DNA of 34,159 nucleotides from contig LJNT01000123.1 in NCBI GenBank assembly GCA_001314685.1, positions 1-34,159 on the forward strand. The letters are read 5' to 3'. Source of the DNA: Rhodobacteraceae bacterium HLUCCA09. GTDB taxonomy: Bacteria > Pseudomonadota > Alphaproteobacteria > Rhodobacterales > Rhodobacteraceae. Under the pieces are notes generated by a model, which saw nothing but the letters and a program-made list of their open reading frames with translations, had not been told where the DNA came from and did no database searches. Of this stretch, positions 6,858 through 14,697 are shown piece by piece; positions within the stretch are counted from its first letter, which is position 1, and every line of letters begins with the position of its first letter. Position numbers and translations under genes: made by a program.

Positions 6858-7895
6858 CTAGCCCTCGAACAGGCCGGGCTGCGGTGGCGCCCCGCCGCCT
6901 GGGGCGGGCAGGCCGAGATGTGTCCAGCCCTTGTGCGCCAGCATCCGGCCGCGCGGGGTGCGCAGGATCAGGCCCTGCTGGAGCAGGAAGGGCTCGATCA
7001 CCTCCTCCAGCGCGTCGCGGGAGTCTGCCAGCGCGGCGGCCATCGTCTCGACCCCCACCGGCCCGCCGCCGTAATTCTCGGCCATCAGCGCCAGGTAGCG
7101 GCGGTCGGCCCCGTCGAGGCCGAGGTGATCGACGCCGAGCCGGGTCAGCGCAGCGTCGGCGAGCGCGCGGGTGATCGTGCCGTCGCCCTCGACCAGCGCG
7201 AAGTCGACCATCCGGCGCAGCAGCCGCCCCGCGATACGCGGCGTGCCGCGAGCGCGGGCCGCGATCTCGCGCACGCCGTCGGGCTGGGCGGCTACCCCCA
7301 TGAGCTGCGCGCCGCGGGCGACGATCCGCTCGAGCTCGGCGACGGTGTAGAATTGCAGCCGCACGGGGATGCCGAAGCGGTCGCGCAGCGGCGTCGTCAG
7401 CAGTCCGAGGCGCGTGGTGGCGCCGACGAGGGTGAAGGGCTGCAGGTCGATCCGCACGGTGCGCGCCGCCGGCCCCTCGCCGATCACGAGATCGAGCGCG
7501 AAATCCTCGAGCGCGGGGTAGAGCACCTCTTCTACCACTGGATTCAGCCGGTGAATCTCGTCGATGAACAGCACGTCGCGCGCCTCGAGATTGGTCAGGA
7601 TCGCGGCGAGGTCTCCGGGCCGGGCGAGCACGGGGCCCGAGGTGGTGCGGAAGCCCACGCCCAGTTCCTTCGCCATGATCTGCGCGAGCGTCGTCTTGCC
7701 GAGGCCGGGAGGGCCGTGAAACAGCGTATGGTCCATCGCCTCGCCCCGTCGCCGGGCGCTTTCGACGAAGACGCGCAGGTTGGCGCGCGCCTCCTCCTGC
7801 CCGACGAAGTCGGTCAGCCGCTCGGGCCGGAGCGCCCGATCGGCGGTGTCGCCCTCCATCGGCTCGGGGCGCAGGGTGGGGTCGGGCTCGGTCAT
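6858..7895 (-). CDS. ruvB: Holliday junction branch migration helicase RuvB
   Basis: A 345-residue AAA+ ATPase that drives branch migration of Holliday junctions with RuvA. Walker A is GPPGLGKT (61-68), Walker B VLFIDEIH (108-115), with sensor-type segments [19 protein letters not shown] and the winged-helix C-terminus ([18 protein letters not shown]). Length is normal for the family. The ATG is one base after the ruvA stop codon, so translation is very likely coupled. The operon order is ruvC, ruvA, ruvB. No LexA box was identified by eye upstream of ruvC. Confidence 0.98.
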   Translation of the reverse strand: MTEPDPTLRPEPMEGDTADRALRPERLTDFVGQEEARANLRVFVESARRRGEAMDHTLFHGPPGLGKTTLAQIMAKELGVGFRTTSGPVLARPGDLAAILTNLEARDVLFIDEIHRLNPVVEEVLYPALEDFALDLVIGEGPAARTVRIDLQPFTLVGATTRLGLLTTPLRDRFGIPVRLQFYTVAELERIVARGAQLMGVAAQPDGVREIAARARGTPRIAGRLLRRMVDFALVEGDGTITRALADAALTRLGVDHLGLDGADRRYLALMAENYGGGPVGVETMAAALADSRDALEEVIEPFLLQQGLILRTPRGRMLAHKGWTHLGLPAPGGGAPPQPGLFEG

Positions 7896-7896
7896 C

Positions 7897-8562
7897 TCAC
7901 CCCTGCGGTGCCAGCGCCTTCAGCGCAGCGCGGATCAGGGCAGAGGCGTCGGCCTCCGGCGTTTCGGAGGCCGCCTGCGCCACGGCTGCCGCCGCCTCGC
8001 CCTGCGCGTAGCCCAGGTTGACGAGCGCCGACAGCGCGTCGGACTGCGCCGAGGCCGTCGGCGGCGGCGCGGCGGGCGCCGGGGCAGGTGCGGCTGGCAC
8101 GCCCTCCGTCGCCGAGGCCGCGCCAGGGGCGGATGCGGGCGTCGTGCCCATCGCCATGACCTCGGCCGCGCGACCCTTCAGCTCGTTCACCACCCGTTGC
8201 GCCAGCTTCGGCCCGACGCCCGGCGCGGCCTTGACCGCCGCCCAGTCGCCGAGCGCGATGGCGCGGCTCACGCCGTCGGGCCCCAGCGCGCCGAGGATGG
8301 CGAGGCTTGCGCGCGCGCCGATCCCCTGCACCGATGTCAGCAGGCGGTGCCACTCCTTTTCCTGCAGCGTGGAAAATCCGAAGAGCTGCAGCAGGTCTTC
8401 CCGCACCAGAAGGTCGGTGTAGAGCGCCGCGTGCCCGCCCACCGCCGGCAGCGCCGCGAGCGTGCGGTCCGAGACGTGGACGATGTAGCCCACACCGCCC
8501 ACGTCGAGCAGCACGTGGTCGGGGCCTCGCCAGTCCACCCGCCCCGCGAGCCGGCCGATCAT
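7897..8562 (-). CDS. ruvA: Holliday junction DNA-binding protein RuvA
   Basis: A 221-residue protein that binds the four-way junction and loads RuvB. The OB-fold N-terminus is [13 protein letters not shown] with GVGYIVHVS; two helix-hairpin-helix motifs follow ([14 protein letters not shown] and [17 protein letters not shown]). A flexible Ala/Pro linker precedes the RuvB-binding domain III ([20 protein letters not shown]). The ATG at 8560-8562 was chosen because MIGRL is the conserved family start; the open frame upstream lies in the ruvC region. The 10-base gap to ruvC and one-base gap to ruvB show an operon. Confidence 0.98.
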   Translation of the reverse strand: MIGRLAGRVDWRGPDHVLLDVGGVGYIVHVSDRTLAALPAVGGHAALYTDLLVREDLLQLFGFSTLQEKEWHRLLTSVQGIGARASLAILGALGPDGVSRAIALGDWAAVKAAPGVGPKLAQRVVNELKGRAAEVMAMGTTPASAPGAASATEGVPAAPAPAPAAPPPTASAQSDALSALVNLGYAQGEAAAAVAQAASETPEADASALIRAALKALAPQG

Positions 8563-8572
8563 TGCCTCCCCC

Positions 8573-9082
8573 TCACTTTGCCGCGGCCCGCGCCAGCGCG
8601 GCCGAGAGGCGCCCGGCCGATTGCAGGTGATGGGCGTGGCAGATGGCGACGGCCAGCGCGTCGGCCGCGTCGGGGCCGGCAAGCGAGACGCCGGGAAAGT
8701 GCAGCCCGATCATGTGCGCGACCTGCCGCTTGTCGGCATGGCCTACCCCCACCAGCGCCTTCTTCACCGCATTGGGCGCGTATTCCCCCACTGGCAGACC
8801 CGCCTGCGCCGGCACCAGCAGCGCCACGCCGCGTGCCTGGCCCAGCTTCAGCGTGCCCGCGCCGTCGCGGTTGACGAAGGTCGCCTCGACCGCGGCGTGG
8901 GTCGGGGCATGGGCGGCGACCACCTCTGCCAACGCGTCGTGCAGGGCCAGCAGCCGCTCGGCCAGCGCCGCGCCCGCGCCCCGGCAGGTGCCGTTGGCGA
9001 CGTGGGCGATTCGCGCGCCCGACACGTCGATCACCCCCCAGCCCGTGCTGCGCAGGCCCGGATCGATGCCGATCACCCGCAT
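8573..9082 (-). CDS. ruvC: Crossover junction endodeoxyribonuclease RuvC
   Basis: A 169-residue RNase H-fold nuclease that resolves Holliday junctions. The catalytic acidic residues are visible: D7 in [16 protein letters not shown]67 in AVEATFVN, and D138 and D141 in [15 protein letters not shown]. The ATG at 9080-9082 is the family start; the upstream extension of the reading frame is not RuvC-like. It is the first gene of the ruvCAB operon, with 10 bases to ruvA. Its likely promoter lies in the 9083-9470 gap shared with the divergent DUF1127 gene. Confidence 0.97.
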   Translation of the reverse strand: MRVIGIDPGLRSTGWGVIDVSGARIAHVANGTCRGAGAALAERLLALHDALAEVVAAHAPTHAAVEATFVNRDGAGTLKLGQARGVALLVPAQAGLPVGEYAPNAVKKALVGVGHADKRQVAHMIGLHFPGVSLAGPDAADALAVAICHAHHLQSAGRLSAALARAAAK

Positions 9083-9470
9083 CGCTGCCCCTCTCCCGCC
9101 TCCGGGTCCGCGCGCCTGCGGCGGCGCGGCCACACTTTGTTGCGACGTTTTGACGAGACTTAGCACGAACGGCGAACATCCGCCAATGCCCCGCGCCGCG
9201 CCGTCGCTTGTGAAGCGGCCCGGAAGCGACATCGCGCAGCCGGAATCCGCCATCTCTTTTCCGAAAGCGACATCCGCGATGTCGCGAACAGGCCTTTGAG
9301 AAGAAAAGAAAAATTTGGACTACCCGTCATGCGCACGGTGCATGGGAGCGATGCGGAACATACGGATTGCGCGGGCAATTCCCGCCTCATAATTCATCAC
9401 TGGAAGCGACGCTTCCCCGACCGGTTCCCCAACCCCCGCGCCCGCGCGGATCAGCCCACGGAGCAGCCCA
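9083..9470. promoter_or_regulatory. Shared upstream region of ruvC and second DUF1127 gene
   Basis: This 388-base gap has no credible gene. It holds several symmetric elements: GCGACATC-CGC-GATGTCGC (9267-9285), GCGGG-CAATT-CCCGC (9371-9385) and GGAAGC-GAC-GCTTCC (9402-9416). The string AAGCGACATC occurs near 9224 and again near 9265, and GGAAGCGAC near 9222 and 9402. A possible promoter for the DUF1127 gene is TTGCGC (9367-9372) and CATAAT (9388-9393), with a short 15-base spacer. The section around 9300-9330 is A-rich, unlike the surrounding DNA. Confidence 0.4.
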
Positions 9471-9677
9471 ATGGCCTATTTCGACATCAGAACCCCCGCC
9501 ACCGCCGGCCGTCTGGGCCGTGCCGTCGACACCCTCATCGCCTCGGTTGCCGACTGGCGCGAAGCGCGGATCAACCGGCGTGCCCTCGCCAAGCTGTCCG
9601 ACCGCGAACTGGCCGATATCGGCCTGCAGCGCTCGGACCTCGACACGATGACGCGCCGCGCGCTCAAGCGCTTCTAG
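9471..9677 (+). CDS. DUF1127 mini-protein, second copy
   Basis: A 68-residue protein ending in the DUF1127 signature ALAKLSDRELADIGLQRSDLDTM. It shares the core LSDREL-D-GL with the protein at 5805 but differs strongly in the N-terminal half (MAYFDIRTPATAGRLG), so the two are paralogues of different subgroups rather than a recent duplication. Start ATG is preceded by CGGAG about 7 bases upstream. It is divergent from ruvC and ends before a clear intrinsic terminator, so it is probably a single-gene transcript. An RNA-binding regulatory role is inferred from characterised DUF1127 proteins. Confidence 0.88.
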   Translation: MAYFDIRTPATAGRLGRAVDTLIASVADWREARINRRALAKLSDRELADIGLQRSDLDTMTRRALKRF

Positions 9678-9690
9678 GCCCGGAGCTGGC

Positions 9691-9760
9691 CGGGGGCAGA
9701 AGCCCCCGCGAGCCTCGGTCGAGCGAACCCCCGCCGTGCATGCCGCCGGCGGGGGTTTTT
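9691..9760 (+). terminator. Hairpin pair ending in an intrinsic terminator
   Basis: Two hairpins follow the DUF1127 stop codon: CGGGGGC-AGAA-GCCCCCG (9691-9708), then an 11-bp stem AACCCCCGCCG/CGGCGGGGGTT (9726-9736 with 9747-9757) running into TTTTT (9756-9760). The second is a textbook rho-independent terminator. In the reverse direction its AA/TT ends give little U-tract, so it mainly serves the plus strand. Confidence 0.85.
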
Positions 9761-9774
9761 CGTTCGTGCGCCGC

Positions 9775-11301
9775 TCAGTCCGCTCCCCTGACCGGGACCG
9801 CCGCGTCAGGGTCGGGGTGAAGTACCCGTTGCGCGAAGAGCGCGAGCGCCGCGCAGGCGAGCCCGGCTAGGTCGGTGGCCCAGCCCCCCTCGATCATCAG
9901 CAGCGCCGCGAGGATCAGCAGCGCGCGCAGATACCACGCCGCGCGCCCCCCCAGCACCCAGCCCTGCACGCCCGAGGCCAGCAGGAACACCCCCGCGGTG
10001 GCGGTGACGCCCGCGCGGCCCACCTCGAACCACGTGCCGTCCATCAGGAGCGCAGAATTGTAGAAGAACATGAACGGCACCACGAAGGCCGCGATGCCGA
10101 TCTTGAACGAGGCGACCGACGTCTCCATCGCGTTGGCCCCCGATATGCCGGCGGCCGCGTAGCTCGCCAGCGCCACGGGCGGCGTGATCGCCGAAAGCAC
10201 CGCGAAGTAGAACACGAAGAAATGCGCCGTCAGCGTGGGGATACCCAGCTCGACCAGCCCCGGCGCCACCACCGAGGCCGCGACCGCGTAGGCGGCGGTC
10301 GTGGGCATCCCCATGCCGAGCAGGATCGCGATGCACATGGCGAAGAACAGCGCGAGCAGTTGCGACACGCCGGCGAGGCCCAGCAGCAGGTTGGAGAACC
10401 GCGCGCCGACGCCGGTCAGCGAGATGACGCCCACGATGATGCCCGCGCAGGCACAGACCGCAATGATCTGCAGCGACATGACGCCCGCCACCTCGAAGGC
10501 CCGGCGGATGGCCCCGAGGCCCATGCGATAGGGCGTCAGCCACGACACGACCGCAGCCGCGGCGGTGGCATAGGTGCCCGCCCGGATCACGGAGTATCCG
10601 GCGAAGAGCGCGGCGATCAGGATGACGATGGGGATGAACAGGTAGATCTGCCCCAGCATCCGGCCGAGCTTGGGGATCTCGTCGTCGCGCATCCCCCGCA
10701 TGCCGAGCTTGGCCGCCTCGAAGTCGACCATGAAGTAGACCGAGACGAAGTAGAGCACCGCCGGAATGATCGCGGCGATGGCGATCTCCTGGTAGGGTAT
10801 GCCGGTGATTTCGGCCATGATGAACGCGCCGGCGCCCATGATGGGCGGCATGATCTGCCCGCCGGTGCTCGCCGCGGCCTCGACCGCGCCGGCCGTCTGC
10901 TTGCGGTAGCCGACCTTCTTCATCAGCGGGATCGTCAGCGAGCCTGTCGCCACCACGTTGCCCGCCGAGGTGCCGTTGATCATGCCCATCAGCCCGGAGG
11001 CGAAGATCGCCACCTTCGCCGGCCCGCCGCGTGCCCGCCCGGCGGCGGCGAAGGCGAAGTTGACGAAGTAGTCGCCCACCTTGGAGGCCTGCAGGAAGGC
11101 GGCGAAGATGATGAAGAGGATGATGTAGGTCGACGACACCGCCGTCGTCGGGCCAAGGATGCCCGCGTCGGAATAGACGTGTCCGAAGAAGCGCTGCCAC
11201 GAATACGGGTTCTGCACCGCGAGGATGCCGGGCAGCAGATGCGCGGTGAATACGTAGGCGAGGAAGATGCCGGTGATGATCACCAGCGCCAGGCCGGCCA
11301 C
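9775..11301 (-). CDS. TRAP transporter fused permease, N-terminally truncated
   Basis: A hydrophobic protein of about 508 residues with many transmembrane segments and DctM-type motifs (GLMGMINGTSAGNVVATGSLTIP, GGQIMPPIMGAGAF, GMGMPTTAAYA). This is the large permease of a TAXI-type TRAP transporter, which takes up organic acids using an ion gradient. Fused 4TM/12TM proteins are usually well over 600 residues; the N-terminal small-permease part is missing here. Permease-like coding continues upstream to about 11343 (GTALILELTRR) with no ATG, then abruptly meets the binding-protein gene in another frame. The GTG at 11299-11301 is the first possible start but has no clear ribosome site. It may be a pseudogene or be translated by reinitiation after the upstream stop at 11322-11324. 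Confidence 0.8.
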   Translation of the reverse strand: MAGLALVIITGIFLAYVFTAHLLPGILAVQNPYSWQRFFGHVYSDAGILGPTTAVSSTYIILFIIFAAFLQASKVGDYFVNFAFAAAGRARGGPAKVAIFASGLMGMINGTSAGNVVATGSLTIPLMKKVGYRKQTAGAVEAAASTGGQIMPPIMGAGAFIMAEITGIPYQEIAIAAIIPAVLYFVSVYFMVDFEAAKLGMRGMRDDEIPKLGRMLGQIYLFIPIVILIAALFAGYSVIRAGTYATAAAAVVSWLTPYRMGLGAIRRAFEVAGVMSLQIIAVCACAGIIVGVISLTGVGARFSNLLLGLAGVSQLLALFFAMCIAILLGMGMPTTAAYAVAASVVAPGLVELGIPTLTAHFFVFYFAVLSAITPPVALASYAAAGISGANAMETSVASFKIGIAAFVVPFMFFYNSALLMDGTWFEVGRAGVTATAGVFLLASGVQGWVLGGRAAWYLRALLILAALLMIEGGWATDLAGLACAALALFAQRVLHPDPDAAVPVRGAD

Positions 11302-11321
11302 CCGGCGCGTCAGCTCGAGGA

Positions 11322-12077
11322 TCAGCGCCGTGCCGGCGATGGCGCCGGTGCTTCCAGCGTCTGGTAGGTATCGGCCGCGATCTCGAACTCAGATACCGGG
11401 AACGCCTCCAGGATCTGCGCCCGCTCCTCCTCGGTGAACTCGATGATGTTGATGTCGGTCTGCACCTCGAGCTGGCTCACCGCCGGCACCGGCACGCCCG
11501 CGGCGAAGGCGATCACGTCGAGCAGACCGTCCTGCAGCTGGCTGCCGAGATCCGACCAGCCGCCGTTGCGGCGCTCGAAGTCGACGCCGAGCTCTTCCAT
11601 CATCCGGGGGAAGTAGGTGTCGGAGGTCGAGCCGGCCGGGCCGTAGCCGATCCGCGCGCCGTCGGGGATGTCGGAGATGCTCTCGATGCCCGACGAGGCC
11701 AGCGTCGTGATCGAGAACGGCGTCTGGTACATCGGGAACATCGCGCAGGCGTTCGTCATCTGCACGCCGGGCGCGATCGGGTTGGTGCCTTGCAGGCTCT
11801 CGGCCGCGGGGCCCATCGTCGTCATGCCGAACTGCGCCTCGCCGGTGTGCACGAGCGCCATGTTCTGCATTGGCCCGCCGGTGACTTCGCCGCCGCCCGA
11901 CAGGCCCAGCTCGTCGGCCACGAGGTTCGCCCAGCCCGAGCCATAGGCGAAGTAGGTGCCGCCCTGGCTCGCCGTGCCGACGGTGAAGCTCTCGGGCCAG
12001 CCTTCGCGGTCCTGCGCGAAGGCCGCGCCGGCGGTCGCCATGGCGACGGCGGCGGCGGTGATGGTGGTGATCTTCAT
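11322..12077 (-). CDS. TAXI-family TRAP substrate-binding protein, C-terminally truncated
   Basis: A 251-residue periplasmic binding protein with signal peptide (MKITTITAAAVAMATAGAAFA) and the TAXI-family opening FTVGTASQGGTYFAYGSGWANL. Further family segments are GGPMQNMALVHTGEAQFGM and the ARIGYGPAGSTSD region. TAXI proteins are normally about 320 residues; here the native sequence ends around residue 243 (DTYQTLEA) and is followed by a short foreign tail PAPSPARR. The tail is read out of frame from the permease gene. The start is firm, with AGGAGGAG just upstream of the ATG at 12075-12077. The missing C-terminal lobe makes normal binding doubtful. Confidence 0.82.
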   Translation of the reverse strand: MKITTITAAAVAMATAGAAFAQDREGWPESFTVGTASQGGTYFAYGSGWANLVADELGLSGGGEVTGGPMQNMALVHTGEAQFGMTTMGPAAESLQGTNPIAPGVQMTNACAMFPMYQTPFSITTLASSGIESISDIPDGARIGYGPAGSTSDTYFPRMMEELGVDFERRNGGWSDLGSQLQDGLLDVIAFAAGVPVPAVSQLEVQTDINIIEFTEEERAQILEAFPVSEFEIAADTYQTLEAPAPSPARR

Positions 12078-12303
12078 CTTGCTCCTCCTGTTGGGGCACG
12101 CGGGGGCATTGCGCAGTAGCGGCCTTCCTCCCCGCCCCTTGTCGTTGTGGCGACGCTGCGTTGCCGCCGCGCAGGTACCGCCAGTGGCGCCCGATATGCA
12201 ATCTTTTACCGCCGACAGCGGCCGGTCTTGACCCGCGCCGGGTCGCGGGCCAGCAAGGCGCAAAGGCGCCGGCGGGCGCGGCCGGGAATCGGGAGGAGCG
12301 AGC

Positions 12304-12888
12304 ATGATCGAGGTCAGGCCGATCCGGAAGGAGGGGCTCGACGCGGTGCTCGACGATCTTGCGCGGCTGCGGATCGAGGTGTTCCGCGCCTTCCCGTATC
12401 TCTACGATGGCGACATGGACTACGAGCGCGGCTATCTCGGCCGGTTCGCCGCCACGCCCCGCCCCTTCGTCGCCGCCGCCTTCGACGGCGCGCGGCTCGT
12501 GGGCGCTGCAACCGCGAGCCCGATGGAAGAGCACGAGGACGATTTCGCCGCGCCCCTCGCCGCGGCCGGCATCGCGCCCGAGACGGTCTATTACTGCGCC
12601 GAGAGCGTGCTCTTGCCCGAGTATCGCGGCCATGGCCTCGGCCACCGATTCTTCGACCTGCGCGAAGCGGAGGGGCGCGCGCTGGGCCGTGGCCACGCGG
12701 CCTTCTGCGCGGTAATCCGCCCGTCCGATCACCCCGCCCGGCCCGCGGGCTATCGCCCGCTCGACGGCTTCTGGCGCAAGCGCGGCTATGCGCCCGTCGA
12801 GGGGGGCGTCGCGCGCTTTTCCTGGCGCGACCTCGGCGACGCGAACGAGACCGAGAAGCCGCTGCAATTGTGGATGCGCGCGCTGTGA
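12304..12888 (+). CDS. GNAT-family N-acetyltransferase
   Basis: A 194-residue acetyltransferase using acetyl-CoA. The cofactor-binding motif A is visible as ESVLLPEYRGHGLGHRFFD, with RGHGLGHR at residues 108-115; the C-terminal segment FWRKRGYAPVEGGVARFSW is the usual closing strand. The substrate is not predictable. Its stop codon overlaps the next gene's GTG (GTGA), so it is translationally coupled to a nitrilase-family hydrolase. In other bacteria these two domains occur fused as one protein (GNAT/carbon-nitrogen hydrolase, YhcX-like), which supports a joint role. The start ATG follows GGAGGAGCGAGC. Confidence 0.88.
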   Translation: MIEVRPIRKEGLDAVLDDLARLRIEVFRAFPYLYDGDMDYERGYLGRFAATPRPFVAAAFDGARLVGAATASPMEEHEDDFAAPLAAAGIAPETVYYCAESVLLPEYRGHGLGHRFFDLREAEGRALGRGHAAFCAVIRPSDHPARPAGYRPLDGFWRKRGYAPVEGGVARFSWRDLGDANETEKPLQLWMRAL

Positions 12889-13778
12889 CCGCCATGCTGC
12901 CCCCCCGCCCCGTGCGCCTCGCTGCTGCCTGCTATCCGATCGAGGCGCTGTCGGGGTGGGATGTACTGGAAAGCAAGCTGGACCGATGGGTTGCCGAAGC
13001 CGCGGCCGAGGGCGCCGGGATCGCCGTGCTGCCGGAATATGCCGGGCTCGAGGCCGCCTTCGCGCTCTCGCGCGAGACGACGACCGCCGGCTGGTGCGAG
13101 GCTTCGGCCGCCGCGGCGGGCCGATACGCCGCGCTCTGCGCCACGCTCGCCCACGATTACAGGCTGACCCTGCTCGCCGGCAGCCTGCCCGCCCGCGCCC
13201 ACGGCAGGCTGGTCAACCGCGCCTTCCTCTGCCGCCCCGACGGGCAGGTGATCGCGCAGGACAAGCAGGTCCTCACCCCCTGGGAGCGTGCCGAGACGCC
13301 CCTCGCCGCCGGCGCGCCCCTCGCCGCGCTGGACACGGGCGTGGGCCGCCTCGCGACGCTCGTCTGCTATGACTCGGAGTTTCCGCCGCTCGCCCGCGCG
13401 CTCGCGCCCGACATCCTGCTGATCCCCTCCTGCACCGAGGCGCCGGCGGGAGACGCCCGCGTGCGTGCGGCCGCCCGCGCCCGTGCGCTCGAGGGCCAGT
13501 GCGTGACGGTGCACGCGCCGCTGACCGGCGCCGTGCGGCAGTGCGAGATCGTCGACGCCAATACCGGCGCCGCCGGCATCTTCGGCCCGCCCGACCTGGG
13601 CTTTCCCGACGACGGGGCGCTCGCGCTGGGCGAGAGGGATGCGCCCGGCTGGGTCGTGGCCGACCTGCCCGCGGGGGCACTGTCGGCCACCCGCGCGGAG
13701 GGCGCGGTCGCCCCCCGCGCCCATATGGCCGAGGCCGAGGCCCGCGCGCCCCACGCCACGGTGCGGCCCGCCCGGTAG
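12885..13778 (+). CDS. Carbon-nitrogen hydrolase (nitrilase superfamily)
   Basis: A 297-residue amidase/nitrilase-fold enzyme. The Glu-Lys-Cys catalytic triad can be read as E51 (VLPEYAG), K127 (AQDKQVLTPWE) and C161 (LVCYDSEFP). The family hydrolyses amide or nitrile C-N bonds; the substrate is unknown. The GTG at 12885 overlaps the GNAT stop as GTGA; an ATG at 12894 is the alternative start and costs three residues. The pair with the upstream GNAT gene mirrors fused two-domain proteins seen elsewhere, suggesting acylation and hydrolysis of related amines or amides. Confidence 0.88.
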   Translation: MTAMLPPRPVRLAAACYPIEALSGWDVLESKLDRWVAEAAAEGAGIAVLPEYAGLEAAFALSRETTTAGWCEASAAAAGRYAALCATLAHDYRLTLLAGSLPARAHGRLVNRAFLCRPDGQVIAQDKQVLTPWERAETPLAAGAPLAALDTGVGRLATLVCYDSEFPPLARALAPDILLIPSCTEAPAGDARVRAAARARALEGQCVTVHAPLTGAVRQCEIVDANTGAAGIFGPPDLGFPDDGALALGERDAPGWVVADLPAGALSATRAEGAVAPRAHMAEAEARAPHATVRPAR

Positions 13779-13798
13779 CGCGGCACGCAACTTCGCCC

Positions 13799-13827
13799 TT
13801 GATTTGCGCCCGGTTCGGGCGCATCTA
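13799..13827 (+). promoter_or_regulatory. infA: Possible infA promoter with internal inverted repeat
   Basis: TTGATT (13799-13804) and CATCTA (13822-13827) are spaced by 17 bases. The spacer is largely a perfect 7-bp inverted repeat TGCGCCC-GGTTC-GGGCGCA (13805-13823). The repeat could be an operator, or simply a terminator-like hairpin for the nitrilase gene that ends at 13778. The -10 is weak. Confidence 0.35.
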
Positions 13828-13889
13828 CCGACCACGCCGCCGCGGCAGGGCCGCGCGCGGCGCAAGACGTAGTGGACGAAGGAGTGACC

Positions 13890-14108
13890 ATGGCCAAGGA
13901 AGACACGCTCGAATTTCCTGGCGTCGTGAAGGAACTCCTGCCCAACGCGACGTTCCGGGTCGAGCTGGAAAATGGCCATGAGATCATCGCGCATACGGCA
14001 GGAAAGATGCGGAAGAACCGCATTCGCGTGCTCGCGGGCGACCGCGTGCAGGTAGAGATGACGCCCTACGACCTCACCAAGGGACGCATCAACTATCGCT
14101 TCAAGTAA
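13890..14108 (+). CDS. infA: Translation initiation factor IF-1
   Basis: A 72-residue OB-fold protein that binds the ribosomal A site during initiation. The family sequence is plain: [50 protein letters not shown] and the end [13 protein letters not shown]. Length is exactly that of IF-1. A strong GAAGGAG (13878-13884) sets the start; an upstream in-frame ATG at 13872 would overlap this site. It opens the common alphaproteobacterial block infA-maf-RNase E/G-yacG. Confidence 0.98.
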   Translation: MAKEDTLEFPGVVKELLPNATFRVELENGHEIIAHTAGKMRKNRIRVLAGDRVQVEMTPYDLTKGRINYRFK

Positions 14109-14112
14109 GGCG

Positions 14113-14697
14113 GTGCGACCCCGCCTCGTTCTCGGCTCGGGCAGTCCGCGCCGGCTCGATCTGCTCGCGCAGATCGGCGTCGCACCCGATGCCGTCCGTC
14201 CCCCCGATATCGACGAGACGCCGCGCAGGGGCGAGCTGCCGCGCCCCTACTGCGCCCGCATGGCCCGTGAAAAAGTGCAGGCGGTCGAAGCCGGAGACGG
14301 CGACATCGTGCTCGCCGCCGATACGACCGTGGCGCTCGGCCGCCGCATCCTCGGCAAGCCCGAGGGCGAAGAGGAGGCCGCACGCTTCCTGCGGCTGCTG
14401 TCGGGCCGGCGGCACCGCGTCTACACCGCCGTGGCGGTGCGCCTCGGCGCGCGGCTGTGGGAGCGCGACGCCGAGACGGTGGTGCGGATGAAGCCGCTCT
14501 CCGAGGCCGAGATCGCCGCCTACCTCGCCACCGGCGACTGGCACGGCAAGGCTGGCGGCTATTCGATCCAGGGGCCGGCGGGCGCCTTCGTGCCGTGGAT
14601 CCGTGGTTCGTACCCCGCCGTCGTGGGCCTGCCGCTGACCGAGACGGCGGGCCTCTTGCGCGGCGCGGGCTACCCCCTCTACGAGGCGGCGGAATGA
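14113..14697 (+). CDS. maf: Maf-family nucleotide pyrophosphatase
   Basis: A 194-residue Maf protein. The N-terminal loop [14 protein letters not shown] is the Maf signature, and the catalytic-region segments [15 protein letters not shown] and [16 protein letters not shown] follow. Maf proteins hydrolyse non-canonical or certain canonical nucleoside triphosphates and are linked to cell-division control. It starts with GTG 4 bases after the infA stop, using the TAAGG at the end of infA as a short-spaced ribosome site, and ends in an ATGA overlap with the RNase gene, so the cluster is tightly coupled. Confidence 0.94.
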   Translation: MRPRLVLGSGSPRRLDLLAQIGVAPDAVRPPDIDETPRRGELPRPYCARMAREKVQAVEAGDGDIVLAADTTVALGRRILGKPEGEEEAARFLRLLSGRRHRVYTAVAVRLGARLWERDAETVVRMKPLSEAEIAAYLATGDWHGKAGGYSIQGPAGAFVPWIRGSYPAVVGLPLTETAGLLRGAGYPLYEAAE

